Source of the DNA: Trichomonas vaginalis G3
Taxonomy: Eukaryota; Parabasalia; Trichomonadida; Trichomonadidae
Assembly: GCF_026262505.1 (NCBI RefSeq)
Contig: NC_067204.1
Coordinates: forward strand, 24,583,300 to 24,647,299
Direction of reading: 5' to 3'
Length of the DNA stretch: 64,000 nucleotides
The notes beneath the pieces are model-generated. The model was not told the origin of the DNA. It saw nothing but the letters and a program-made list of their open reading frames with translations, and ran no database searches. The translations under genes and the position numbers were made by a program. Position 1 is the first letter of the stretch. Each line of letters begins with the position of its first letter. Shown one piece after another: positions 41,087 through 53,220 of the stretch.

Positions 41087-43989
41087 TCAAAAATCAAAAT
41101 AGCAGGAGAATTCTATATCATATTCACATGTTACTTTATTGTTGTTATCTGCTGCATAATCAAGAGCAGTTTTTCCATCATTATCTTTTTCATTGACATC
41201 TGCGCCATGTGAAATAAGAAGTTCTGCGATTTCATTGTAATTATTTTTTGATGCATAATGAAGAGCGTTTTTTCCAAATTTATCTTTTTCATTGATATTT
41301 GCTCCTTGTGAAATAAGAAATTTAGCTGTTTCTATTCTATTAGCATAGACAGCATTATGAAGAGCGGTTCTTTCATATTTATCTTTTTCATTGATATTTA
41401 TACCATGTAAAATAAGAAGTTTGGCTGTTCGTTTACTATCTTTATCTGCAGCAATATGAAGAGCTGTTTGCCCATAATTATCTTTTTCATTGATATTTAT
41501 ACCATGTAAAATAAGAAGTTTGGCTGTTCGTTTACTATCTTTATCTGCAGCAATATGAAGAGCTGTTTGCCCATAATTATCTTTTTCATTGATATTTATA
41601 CCATGTAAAATAAGAAATTTGGCTGTTCGTTTACTATCTTTATCTGCAGCAATATGAAGAGCTGTTTGCCCATAATTATCTTTTTCATTGATATTTATAC
41701 CATGTAAAATAAGAAGTTTGGCTGTTCGTTTACTATCTTTATCTGCAGCAATATGAAGAGCTGTTTGCCCATAATTATCTTTTTCATTGATATTTATACC
41801 ATGTAAAATAAGAAGTTTGGCTGTTCGTTTACTATCTTTATCTGCAGCAATATGAAGAGCTGTTTGCCCATAATTATCTTTTTCATTGATATTTATACCA
41901 TGTAAAATAAGAAGTTTGGCTGTTCGTTTACTATCTTTATCTGCAGCAATATGAAGAGCTGTTTGCCCATAATTATCTTTTTCATTGATATTTATACCAT
42001 GTAAAATAAGAAGTTCAGCTGTTCGTTTACTATCTTTATCTGCAGCAATATGAAGAGCGGTTTTTCCAAATTTATCTTTTTCATTGATATTTATACCATA
42101 TGAAATAAGAAGTTCGACTGTTCGTTTACTATTACCATATGCTGCATAATGAAGTGCAGTTCTTTCATATTTATCTTTTTCATTGATATTTGCACAATGT
42201 GAAATAAGAAGTTTGACTATTTCTTTAATATTATTATTGGATGCTTCATGAAGAGCAGTTTTTCCATAATTATCTTTTTCATTGATATTTGCGCCATGTG
42301 AAATAAGACGTTCTGCGATTTCTTTATAATTATTTTTTGACGCATAATGAAGAGCTGTTTTTCCATAATTATCTTTTTCATTGATATTTGCACCATGTGA
42401 AATAAGACGTTCTGCGATTTCTTTATAATTATTTTTTGACGCATAATGAAGAGCGGTTTTCCATAATTATCTTTTTCATTGATATTTGCGCCATGTGAAA
42501 TAAGATGTTCTGCGATTTCTTTATAATTATTTTTTGACGCATAATGAAGAGCAGTTTTTCCATAATTATCTTTTTCATTGATATTTGCACCATGTGAAAT
42601 AAGACGTTCTGCGATTTCTTTATAATTATTTTTTGACGCATAATGAAGAGCTGTTTTTCCATAATTATCTTTTTCATTGATATTTGCACCATGTGAAATA
42701 AGATGTTCTGCGATTTCTTTACTATTATAAAGTGCTGCAATACATAGAGCGGTTTGACCATCATTATCTTTTTCATTGATATTTGCGCCATGTGAAATAA
42801 GAAGTTTGGCTGTTTCTTTACTATTATAAAGTGCTGCATTATGAAGAGCTGTTTGACCACCATTATTTTTTTCATTGATATTTATACCATGTGAAATAAG
42901 AAGTTCAGCTGTTTCTTTACTATTGTGCATTGCTGCAAAATGAAGAGCTGTTTGACCACCATTATTTTTTTCATTGATATTTATACCATGTGAAATAAGA
43001 AATTTAGTTGCTTCTATACTATCATTAGAGGCTGAATAATGAAGAGCTGTTTGCCCATTGTTATTTTTTGCATTAATATCAACACCATGTAAAAGGAAAT
43101 ATTCGCAAAGGGATGCAATATCAAACATCGATGAATAAAGAAAACATTCGTTAAAATCATTAGTTTGATCGAAATAAACTAAAAATGATTCAAGATTATT
43201 ATAATCTATGCAATATTTTACATTGATCTCTATATTGTATTCATTCATCAAGAATGTAACAAAATCAATGTTGTGTGAAATAATTGCATATTCCATGCAA
43301 TCTTTATTTGGTTTTTGATATTTCAAACATTCACTCATGATCTCTGGATTTCCTCCTAAAAATGAAAATTCTAGACATTTTTGAGTTATTTCTGAGCTAA
43401 ATTTAGTTCTTAAGAACTTGAAACAATCAACTGCTCCGTAGTAACAGCATAATTCAAGTAATGAATATCCCCAGAGATTATTCGGATATAATCTGCTTTC
43501 AAGCCTTTGATTTTTATTAAATCCTTCTCTTTCTGTGAATAAGATGAATCTTTCTATGTCATTATGCATAATTGCTCTGTAAATTGTATTTTCTTTATGA
43601 ATATCCAAATAATCTGAGTTAATTTTTTCGAATTCATCGAATTTGTCTAAATTAATTCCATATTCTTTATAAAACAAGAAGCTTGAAATATGATGAACAT
43701 TATCGACCTCTTTGACATTATAGTCATCAAATATGAGTTTTGCAAGAGATAAATATGACTTTGTATAGCGATTATTATATGGAATGATATTTAAAATGTC
43801 TTTTATAATTTTGTTAGGTAGATATTTCCTTGAATCAATCAATTCTGTTTTGATAATTTTGTATATCTTGTTTAATTCTTCTTCTTTGTCAGTTTTCAGC
43901 TGATATAATGCATTGTATGAATCGATGTAGTATTTGAACTTACTTCGCAGTTCGACATATTCACTTTGGTGAACGTCTTGATCAGACAT
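41087..43989 (-). pseudogene. Large ankyrin-repeat protein with one frameshift
   Basis: From ATG 43989: a ~300-aa N-terminal domain typical of the huge trichomonad ankyrin families (LKTDKEEELNKIYKIIKTEL, DILNIIPYNNRYTKSYLSLAK), then many 33-aa ankyrin units (GQTALHYSASN...LLISHGININEKNN). The first frame runs to 42217. The ankyrin pattern leaves that frame near 42460, where one T is missing relative to sister units, and continues in another frame to a stop at 41087. Total length is about 967 codons with that single break. Units between about 41400 and 42050 are almost identical at DNA level. Likely a cytosolic or nuclear protein-binding scaffold; partner unknown. Polinton 2 sits about 110 bp before its start. 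Confidence 0.88.
41400..42060. repeat. 99-bp near-identical tandem repeats in the ankyrin gene
   Basis: At least six consecutive 99-bp units, each encoding one 33-aa ankyrin repeat and differing by one or a few bases. Units outside this block differ more. This is recent tandem amplification or gene conversion. Confidence 0.88.
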
Positions 43990-44252
43990 TAATAATTTTT
44001 AAAATGAGCAAATTTGTATATTAACATATAAAATATCTTTGATATTCATTAAGAGATAATAAATCATTTTGCGTAAATAAGAGTTCTTATCGTTTTTCAA
44101 AGTAGTAGATGAGTGCGGGTTGTGTGACTTTTTTTGTTACATCTATATATAGACGATGCATTAAAATATATTTATTTATAAATCATTAAAAAATTAACAT
44201 TAATTTTAAAATAATTTATTATTTTATCTTTTATAAAAGAAGCTATATATAG

Positions 44253-44841
44253 ATGATGTCAGATATTCCGCGATTAATTAAACATTGTTTAAATCCTGAA
44301 TGGGTTAAACTTCAATTTAAAAATGAAGATTGTGAATTATTAAATGAATATGAAAGCCAAAATAAGCTAATGAGGTATAAATATAATGATAAAGAATATT
44401 TAATTTCATGGAATCAATGGAGTCATAATCAAAGACCTCATAAACGAGAAGAAGAAATGGAAATAATGAAATGGAAATCATTGATGACATTAAAGAGGAT
44501 GGAATTCCTAAATTTTGTAGAAAAACCTTTAGAACTAAGTTAGGAGCATATAAACGTAGAGTATTAAATCCTGAATATCTTAAACATCAATTTAAAAAGG
44601 AAGACTGTGAATTATTAAACGTTAATGATTATGAAAATGCTAAATCAAAACTGAGATATAAATATATTGGAAGTGATGAAAGATGTAAAGATAAAGATAA
44701 AGTTTATTCAGTTTCATATAATAACTGGCACACGTTAGGGATAAGAAACATTTAGGAGATTATGGTAAAAGTTCTGAATTCTTTAAATCTAGTATGTATG
44801 AGAGAGTAAAAGAAATTAGATATAATTATTTTCATGAATGA
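44253..44841 (+). pseudogene. Polinton 2 end-repeat gene with duplicated domain (left copy, broken)
   Basis: Same gene as 59666-60256, described there. The left copy is interrupted (about two breaks), the right copy is open throughout. Confidence 0.7.
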
Positions 44842-44884
44842 AAATAAACTACCATAATGAAATAAAAAAATAAACTTTAAAAAA

Positions 44885-45271
44885 CTAATGATTATTTGAA
44901 TTTATGAAATCAATAATTTGATTCATTCGCTCTTCAATAATTTCTATTCTTTTTGTTAAATCATCTATTTTCATTAATGAGGTGATTCTTGATTGAGGAA
45001 TAGATTTCAAACTAACCACTCCTTTTATTTTTGAAATTTTGAATCCATGACCCTCTGGGTCTTGGACTCTGTCCTCAACTTTAAACATTTTATTCAATTT
45101 ACACGTTGTCAATTCTTCAAATAATTTTTTATTGTTAGCATAATAGTCATTAAATTCTTCAACAGATGAAAAAATTTTTATTTCAGTGATGGGTTTAACA
45201 ACCTTTATTTTTTGTTGAACATTTTCACTTTCTTCCTCCTCTGTTTCATTTATTTTTAAAATTGGTTTCAT
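44885..45271 (-). CDS. Polinton 2 end-repeat 128-aa protein (left copy)
   Basis: Starts MKPILKINETEEEESENVQQ; acidic N-terminus, a middle with FSSVEEFNDYYANNKKLFEE, and a C-terminal helix RIEIIEERMNQIIDFIN that is probably a coiled coil. It contains a nine-residue in-frame insert from a twin mini-hairpin (45049-45074). Relatives: the right copy at 59235-59621 and a relic in Polinton 1 (9603-9961). Function unknown. Confidence 0.6.
   Translation of the reverse strand: MKPILKINETEEEESENVQQKIKVVKPITEIKIFSSVEEFNDYYANNKKLFEELTTCKLNKMFKVEDRVQDPEGHGFKISKIKGVVSLKSIPQSRITSLMKIDDLTKRIEIIEERMNQIIDFINSNNH
45049..45074. repeat. Twin mini-hairpin in a coding region
   Basis: GACCC-TCT-GGGTC (45049-45061), TT, GGAC-TCT-GTCC (45064-45074). 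The homologous DNA in Polinton 1 lacks exactly 27 bp here, so this is a discrete in-frame insertion. The mirror copy is at 59432-59457. Confidence 0.8.
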
Positions 45272-45337
45272 TTATGATTAAATAAAAATTAGAATATAAG
45301 TGATGAAATATATTTTTTAATTAATATTAAATCAGAA

Positions 45338-45562
45338 ATGGCGGCAGGATTCTTTAAAAAATTATGGGAAGGAATTAAGAAAGCAGCAAGATGGGTTCAT
45401 CAGAAAGTAATAAAACCCATTGCAAACTTTTTGGCACCAGTAGCGAAAACGGCAGGAACTATCATAGGTGGAGTATTAGGTGCTAAAGCAGGTAATCCAG
45501 CAATGGGAGCACAAGCAGGTAACGCAGTTGGTGGAATTGCTGAAGGAATACTAATAAAATAG
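45338..45562 (+). CDS. Polinton 2 small amphipathic glycine-rich protein (74 aa)
   Basis: Homologue of 10025-10261: MAAGFFKKLWEGIKKAARWV, then the same glycine-zipper half. The frame reads through. The N-terminal helix has changed more than the zipper half. Confidence 0.6.
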   Translation: MAAGFFKKLWEGIKKAARWVHQKVIKPIANFLAPVAKTAGTIIGGVLGAKAGNPAMGAQAGNAVGGIAEGILIK

Positions 45563-45652
45563 GAGGAAAGTAGTGGAAAAAAAATATTATTATTTATCTC
45601 AATATCGGTTGTAGTCGACGATAAACTTTATCTCCTTTATTTAATACTTCCC

Positions 45653-45805
45653 TTACCGAACATTAGGTGCTATTTGTTCTGCAACGTCACTAATTGCTTC
45701 TTTATTCTTAAATATCCAATTTGCTCCCTTCTTCATTGTTTCCCAAACTTTATGCGCTCCTCTTTTTACTTTATCCCATAACTTTTTAAAGAATCCTGCA
45801 GCCAT
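45653..45805 (-). CDS. Polinton 2 small amphipathic protein, convergent paralogue (~50 aa)
   Basis: Homologue of 10340-10501, starting MAAGFFKKLWDKVKRG. The last residues differ from the Polinton 1 copy. The convergent arrangement is kept. Confidence 0.55.
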   Translation of the reverse strand: MAAGFFKKLWDKVKRGAHKVWETMKKGANWIFKNKEAISDVAEQIAPNVR

Positions 45806-45873
45806 AGTTGATTATTTCATTAAAATTAAAAATTCATTTCATCTTTTAATTTTGATTTTTTATTTATTAATAA

Positions 45874-47502
45874 ATGACGACTAACTATTTGGTGCCAAAC
45901 ACTAAACCGATTAATGGAAATGTATTCATTCATTCGAAAAGATAAATGAAATATTCGCAAAGAATGACGGTAGAAGATATTATAGAACTTGAAAGTTCAT
46001 GCTATGACTCTGATGCTCCATATTTTGATGATAAACAAACTCATTTAAGAATTACAAATCCGGCTCATGATGTGAACCAATTAGGTGACACATATATTAA
46101 ACGCAAAGTTAAAGCAACTCTAGTTTCAAATAAAGCTTTCACATGTGATGCCGCTTTTAAATGCATGCGTTTATTCGTTGGTTACAAATCATCAAATCAA
46201 AGCTTTAAACAATTAGAAGTAGAAACCGAAAGAGGTGATGCCGGTTATCTTCAAATGGATTGCGCCGTGAATCTTTCGCATTTGCAACATATAAACCAAA
46301 ATCAGAAAGGAAAGTTTAAAAAGTTTGTTCATTCGTTATATAATAATGTTCAAAAATATGATAAACTCAGTATGTGGTAAATATATTGACCCTTCAAAGT
46401 TTTCAAGAAAGCAAATGAAGAAGTTGATGTCACTTTTGATATGATTATTCCGGTAAATGATTGTTAGCATTTCAGGCGTTTGATGATTATCCTAAATCAT
46501 TTGGTGATATCATTCTTAAATATTATGTTTTCAGGGATATTAGTATTTTGTCAGGTTGACCCGTTAAGAGTTGCTGATTTACAAAATTACGTTTATGAAA
46601 AGATAACTGATGAAAATTATGAAAAGATTATGAATCATGTTTATAAATATGATCGCAAATTCCAACAAATCGGACTTCCTGCTAAATTAATTACAAACTT
46701 AGCCGCTACAACTGCTGACGCAACAGTTGAAGACGTTATTATTTCATGCACAAAGATGGAAGTTTTAGAGGATAAATGCATTACACCAGGATACGGTTTA
46801 ATTGAAGAATCAGTTAAAGCAATACCACGTTTATTCAGTAAGGAAGATCCATTCATGATTCCAGCTCAACATATTGACGTTCGTTCACTAAATGGAGGTT
46901 GCATCACTCCTGAAGGTATTAGCTCAGATTTCTCATACGCTCTTCATAATGTTACAGATGTTGTGTTAACATTTCCAAAGAATGCAATGCAAAGAACAGT
47001 TTTAGAAATCCAATGCTTCGAGGTCTTCAGGTCACTATAGATTCCAGAAACTTCCCGATCAAGCGATGACCACAGTGGGTGATATATTCTTTACACGTAT
47101 GCTTCAAGCTTCTGATTTAGATGGAGTGAATGAATGCACGGAAGAATACGAGGACTCATTAACTAGACCACTGAATGATGATGATGGCGCGCCATTAGCT
47201 AGAACATGGAAAGACCAAACTTCATTTCTTATGCACTATTCCAGTTCAACGTGATGGAGCGGGTATATTCTTTGATGGATTAAAACTTTCAACTCACAGT
47301 TACACAGTACAGTGAAAGCTTATCCAATCATTCAGGTGTAAATGACACTTACTGTTCAAAGGTGACAAATCCTCCTCAGGTTTGGTTTACTAGGACTACA
47401 TATTGGAATGGACACCGGATGAAGGTTTGAAATATTCCAACAGGTACACCACCACAGTATAGAAGTTCATATGATGAAATATTGATGAATAGAAATGTTA
47501 AA
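45874..47502 (+). pseudogene. Polinton 2 candidate major capsid protein (heavily broken)
   Basis: Near-identical DNA to 10571-12207 in Polinton 1, with many interruptions (about eight or more). Identified only by that match and by its place before the ATPase. Confidence 0.6.
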
Positions 47503-47524
47503 TTATAAATTTATTTTTGATTAA

Positions 47525-48346
47525 ATGGATTTAAATTCATCCCCCCTTATGAAGAATTAGCAGGAGTATATAATACATACGTAGATGATATGATTAATGA
47601 AGCATTGAGTGATAATAGAAATGCTCTATCTAAGGAAAAATTAATGAAATCCATATTCTGAGGTTACTTAAATTCAATCACTGCAGCAATTGGTAAACAA
47701 AATAAAGGCAAAACATTAACGATATTAAAACAAATTATCATTATTGCTAACACTTCCCCCCATTCACATGTGTTAATTTATATCAGCCGTTCAGGTTCAC
47801 CTTCAGATGATACATTTGAATCTTTAAAGCATTTAATCAAAATTCCAATTATTTATTTATCACAAGAAGAAGCAGAAGATTATTTAAAAAACTTTTAATG
47901 TATAAAGAATTATATAATACAATCAAGAAGCAAGGATTAGAGGATAAAATTATTGATAAACAACGGGATGAATTATTTGAAACACTTTATATTTCAAATT
48001 TTGATAGAGAATTTTTGCATTCACTCATTTTTATAGATGATGCGGTGAAATCAAAACTAATAACAAATGAGAAATCATATTTTAATCAATTATTAACTCA
48101 ATGTCGACACATTCAGTGTTCATTCTTCATGGCTGTTCAATACTTCAAAGCATTAAGCACAAGCATTAAATCAAATCTATCAACCCTTTTCATTTTCAGT
48201 GGTTTTAGTCGTCAACAGTTGAACGTTATGCTTTATCAAGTGAATTTACCAATGAGCATTAATGAACTTTACACAATATCAGCAATTAGGTGAACATGGA
48301 AAAATAATAGTTGATTTAAATAAAGGAGGTGTTAAATTTGATTAAC
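47525..48346 (+). pseudogene. Polinton 2 packaging ATPase (broken)
   Basis: Near-identical to 12232-13060, with the Walker A (GKQNKGKT) and Walker B-type (LIFIDDA) motifs visible. A few interruptions. Confidence 0.7.
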
Positions 48347-48386
48347 TTTTTATAATTAATTTTTATTTTTTATTTATTAATTAAAC

Positions 48387-49284
48387 ATGACAGAAATAGC
48401 AAATCTTCTACAGGTTCCATTAAACAAGGGACAAACAAAAAGGGTGCATATAATAGACCATGAAAGTTCCTGATGGAATGAAAGAATTAGTTCATATTGT
48501 TGCTGGTCTTCAAAAAGATGTTAAACAAATGAGAAACGTTTTAACATTACCAGAAGCTCAAGCATATGCCAAACGTCATGGTCCAAATTGGGAAGCACAT
48601 GAAGCAGACATTACGGGTCCAAATGGAAAACCTGATGGTATAAATGAAGTTTTCGTTACTGATGGTCAAGGAAATATTAAAGTCATAAATGGTTATAAAT
48701 TAACTATGTCTGATTATCCTAAACGTAAAGCATATAATGTTCATTATCCTATGCAATTTGATGAAAATGGAAAAGCTGTTAAACAATACATTGGAGAAGG
48801 TGAACATGGTCCAATTAATTCATACCGTCATAATCCATATTCTTATTTCAATGCAGAATTAAATGCTATTGAAGAGGGACCGGATGGATTACCACGATAT
48901 TCTAACCAGTTTGATGGTCAATATGCAAATATTAGACCTGAAATTTCAGCTAAGAAATTCTTTAAAGTTTCTTTATTCGATCCAGTTTTCGCAAATGTTA
49001 AAGATGAACTTAAACAGCAATTCCAACCAATTATAGTAGCAAGAATTGCATCAGGTGCTTTATCTCAAGCATTCAAAGATTTAATTAAGAAACCATTTTA
49101 TCAGCAACGAGGTTTAACTTATGATTTAGTTAAGGAATCAGATAAAAGAAAATTTGAGAAATCAGATGATTATAAGAATGCAATTAATGAATATATTAGG
49201 TCTTTTAATTACGATAATGAAGCAATAAATCATATTCAAGAACAAATACAGGGAATAATAGATTCAAAAGTTCCGACAAAATAA
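48387..49284 (+). pseudogene. Polinton 2 probable virion protein (~300 aa)
   Basis: Homologue of 13102-14001. Mostly one open frame with about one or two breaks near its start. The last ~90 residues (from about [20 protein letters not shown]) differ strongly from the Polinton 1 version, while the preceding DNA is almost the same, a sharp mosaic boundary near 48980. Confidence 0.6.
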
Positions 49285-49316
49285 AAGTTTAAATATATTT
49301 TTTTATTCGATTATAA

Positions 49317-50019
49317 ATGAGAAGACGTTTCACTAATCAAAAGAACACTAACGCAAAAGCAGAGATTACGGTTGGTTATAACGTAAATGATGATAAATCA
49401 CGAATTATTCAAAATGTTAAAGTTAATGTTAGCCCTGAATTAACAAGGTCGGCAACTCAACCAAATTTATTAACTCGTGACTTACCGAAGAATGAGGAGA
49501 ATGAAGAAAACCATGAGAATGGAGACCCAATCATTTTATCTGAACCCGGTAAAGAACCTGTTGAAATTCCCACTTATCCAACATACCCCCCACCTCTTTC
49601 ATCAAACATCGAGAACCCAGGAATCTACGATTCCAGTCGCAATGCGCCATATAAAATAGACATTAATTCTGAATTAATGAAAATTTACCGTGATATAATA
49701 ACTGATAATTATGATTCAATAATAAATTTAATTGACCAATCTGGTTTAATTATTTTACCTTATGAATCATTAATTCACATTATCGCCATTCTTTGTGATG
49801 TTCAAGATTCAGACGTTAAGATTCAATTTTTCATAGATGATGAGGTTTCATGCTGCGGAACAGTTGCAAAAAATAAATCCTATAAAGGATATTAGCACAA
49901 TTAAGATATCAAAGAATGGAACAACAACTGAACTTCATTTAACATATAATGATATTTATAATAAAATAGTTGATGAATATAAAATATCACTTGAAAAATT
50001 CTTTGTTAAGGCTATTTAA
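49317..50019 (+). pseudogene. Polinton 2 proline-rich structural protein
   Basis: Homologue of 14085-14780 with the same basic N-terminus and proline stretch; about one interruption. Its end meets the next minus-strand gene by a four-base overlap, as in Polinton 1. Confidence 0.55.
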
Positions 50020-50493
50020 TATTCAAGCATTAACATTATTGAATAATAATCCTTTGAATCATAATCAATAATAATTGACCTTTCACCAGTTTCTATCGTT
50101 TGTTTTATTTCTTTTTGTTCCCCACTATCTGGATCGGTCATTGTAATTGTTTTTGTTATAGTATCTGCTTTATCTTTAACTTCAATCTTTTTTCCATCGG
50201 GATATTTAAACCAAAATTCCAAAAATTCGATATTGTCAATCTGTTCATATTTTAATCTATCAATTACATTTTTAATACCATCTGAAAATCTTATGAAATG
50301 GTCATTATATGGGTTTGATTGAACTAATTTGAATGAAGTGAAATATAACCTGATGATGAATATGACATCGACTCGTATTTCTGAAAACACTAAAATTTAT
50401 AACATGAATGAATTTCTTATTCGTTGAATTTATGAATTCTTGAGGTAATCTTATTCTAGTTTTATTTATCACTGGAAAATAACGCTTTACCAT
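50016..50493 (-). pseudogene. Polinton 2 minus-strand unknown protein
   Basis: Homologue of 14777-15256, starting MVKRYFPVINKT; interrupted about twice. Divergent with the gene at 50513, as in Polinton 1. Confidence 0.5.
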
Positions 50494-50512
50494 ATTTTTA
50501 ATCGTAATAAAA

Positions 50513-51248
50513 ATGTCAATTATCAATATTATTTCGAATAATAACTGTGAATTAAATTTAACAGTTAGCGGAATTTATAATGTTACTCTCGTTTCTGTGA
50601 GTGGTAAATTTAATCCCATTCTTTTAGACCCTTCAGATTATATATCATTTATTAAAGATGACCATGAGCCGCATAGCGGCGGGTCGTAGACCTAAAAACG
50701 TATGATATGTATATAAATAATGTGATAGCGAAATGGGATATTAACATGATTTAAGTTATTTAAATGAATCATTTATCGTATGGTATGAAGAAAATTTTAA
50801 ATCAAAACCTGATAAACTTTTTGAACTTGATGAAATAAATAACCTTATTAAATTCCCGCTGAAAATTAAATTTTGTACTCCTCATCTTCGTTCATTGTTG
50901 GGGATATTAAATTTTGAAAAAGATGTTGGGGATGTTTTGTATTCCGACACTGGTTCCAATTTCATTTTAATCAAATGTGATAAAGTTAATACCCCAATGA
51001 GATTTTCACATCAAACATTAGACCCTAACTCTTACCCATCAATACAAAACATTTTATCCATCAACTTAAACACATTTTCTTTATCATATCCGTTTCAATT
51101 ATCTGGGAATTCATTTATTCTTCATTCAAAAGATTTATCAAATATTAAATTTAGAATAACTGACCTATTTGATTGTGATTTAGAATTCATGAATGAAATA
51201 TTATGGCAATTTCAAATAGAAAAAATAGCTGATGAGATAACGGATTAA
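50513..51248 (+). pseudogene. Polinton 2 possible minor capsid protein
   Basis: Homologue of 15277-15969; broken, and carrying a twin mini-hairpin insertion at 50668-50692 that Polinton 1 lacks at the same place. Confidence 0.45.
50668..50692. repeat. Twin mini-hairpin insertion
   Basis: GCCGC-ATA-GCGGC (50668-50680) followed by GGTC-GTA-GACC (50682-50692). Shares both stems, in inverted order, with 25051-25076 in Polinton 1. Confidence 0.75.
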
Positions 51249-51272
51249 ATATTTATTTTTAAATCATAATAA

Positions 51273-52951
51273 ATGATTCAACAACAGCAACTACAACAAC
51301 TTAAGGCGCAGACCATTACATACGCCATATATGCATATAATTCAAAGACGGCAGAACAAACACAAAGGTTGAAATATGGAGATTTGGAGATAGTATTGAA
51401 AAATGACCATTTCGAATTCGTTTGCAAAGGTGGTGCAGTGATATCAAATATAAAAGAAATTTTATTTATGAATTCAAAAATTAAAGGAATAACGGATGAT
51501 ATAACATCAATTCCACCAGAAGAACAGAGATATTACGCATTAAATGCATTTCCTAAAGTTTTGAAGATTGGAAGATTTAATTTAAATGAGGAATTCATAG
51601 AAGGTTTCCTAAATGACATAATGAAGAAGGCAGATAAGGAATATGTGGTTAGTGAGTTAGAGAAGAAAGCAGATAAGGGACTTGTGGCTAGTGAGTTAAT
51701 GAAGAAAGCAAATTTGGTTTATGTTGATGAAAAAGATAATGAAATTAAAGAAATGGTTGAATGGTATCATGAACGGACATCGAAGATTCTTAAAACTAAA
51801 GCCGATACAGGATGGGTTTCAGGATGTTTAGACCTTAAAGCGGATAAAACATATGTTAACGATGAGTTAAATAAGAAAGCAGATAAGGAATATGTTAACG
51901 ATGAGTTAATGAAAAAGGCGGATAAAACATATGTTAACGAAATATACCAAAGTTTGATAGGAACAAAAAATATTGAAACTATTGTTGGTGACTTTTCCGT
52001 CTATGAAGAAAATAAATATTTTAGATGGCAATTGGTACAATCCTTAAGAAATGGTATACGGTATAAACTCATTCCGAAAAATAACAATGAAATGTATGTA
52101 AGCTATAAAAAGAATGATGGTACACAAGTTAAAGTTCCATTAGACAACAACTGCTACTTAAACTTATATGGAGACGAACAAAAGAAATATTTAAGAGTTT
52201 ATGAAATGACAGATATGACATCGCCTAACCCAGCTCCAGCACCATACTATTATGACTATGGTGTTGACGCACGTGTAGACCCAAAAAAGCTAACATTATA
52301 TTTAGATTATTATAGATATAAAAGATATAATGCAATAGAAAAAACGAGAATAGTATATTATTATGAAGATGACAGAAATAAATATTATAGTCAAGATTTT
52401 ACCTACCCTGAAAACATAAGATTATATTATAAAAAATATTCTGACACAAACCAGAAGAAACCTGAAATAGTTACACTATATCTTAAGTTCAAAAGAGACA
52501 ATCCTATAATATCTCATATGTTTGATTTAATGAACCAGTAGGTTCTATTTATACATCTATGGATGCAAGAGGTCCTCAAGTAATGTTTGGTGTTGGTGCA
52601 TGGGAACAAATAGTCGACAGGTTTTTGTATTGTGCAAACTCTTCAAAGGAAACAGGTGGAAGTAAAACGATTTCAGGTGAAAATTTACCTGCACACAGTC
52701 ACTACATAGATTTAAGTACATCTCAAGCGGGTTGGCATAAGCATAGATATTGGGATTGGTCAGGAATGACAAAAGGTAAAGGATATGATGTTAAAGACGA
52801 CGTTAAGTTTGCTATAAATTGTTACTGGGATGACACTCAGGGAGAAGGAAACCATACACATTTCGTTTCAGGATATACACAAACAACGGGACAAAGTAAA
52901 GAATACATGCCACCTTACATGACAGTTTACGCATGGTATAGAGTTCAATGA
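51273..52951 (+). pseudogene. Polinton 2 phage-like tail-fibre protein with a different head
   Basis: The N-terminal ~125 residues are nearly the same as Polinton 1's fibre. They are followed by more units of the repeat (KADKTYVNDELNKKADKEYV). The head (about residues 230-415) is unrelated to the Asp-box head of Polinton 1: IETIVGDFSVYEENKYFRWQ, later a Tyr/Lys-rich beta region. The tip is again PVGSIYTSM...GAWEQIVDRFLYCANSSKETGGSK, with three HxH motifs (HSHYI, HKHRY, HTHFV) and the end YMPPYMTVYAWYRVQ. About one interruption. The head has been exchanged between conserved flanks, as in phage receptor-binding proteins. Confidence 0.7.
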
Positions 52952-53220
52952 ACACACTTAACCCAAAGGTCTGGGCTTACCGATGAACTAAATATATTTT
53001 ATGTCTGTAATTAATTAGGTAATGGTTTTGGGTTATTCAATAATTGTTTATTGAGTTTTGGATGAAAGAATACGGTCGAGCCAAAAGTGGCTCAACCTCA
53101 AAACGAGCATTTTATGAGCTTATTAATGGTGTTATGAATGAATTCAGTCCAAAAATAATTAATTTCATTAGTTTTAAAATTATTTTTATTTATTTTTTTA
53201 TTTTGTATGTAAGAACAGAA

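Larger units (their letters stand above)
44101..45334 (+). repeat. Polinton 2 left terminal inverted repeat (~1.24 kb)
   Basis: Inverted at 59172-60408 with only a few differences. It carries two genes in tail-to-tail order. The outer 37 bp are close to the ends of Polinton 1, so one type of integrase could recognise both. Confidence 0.9.
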
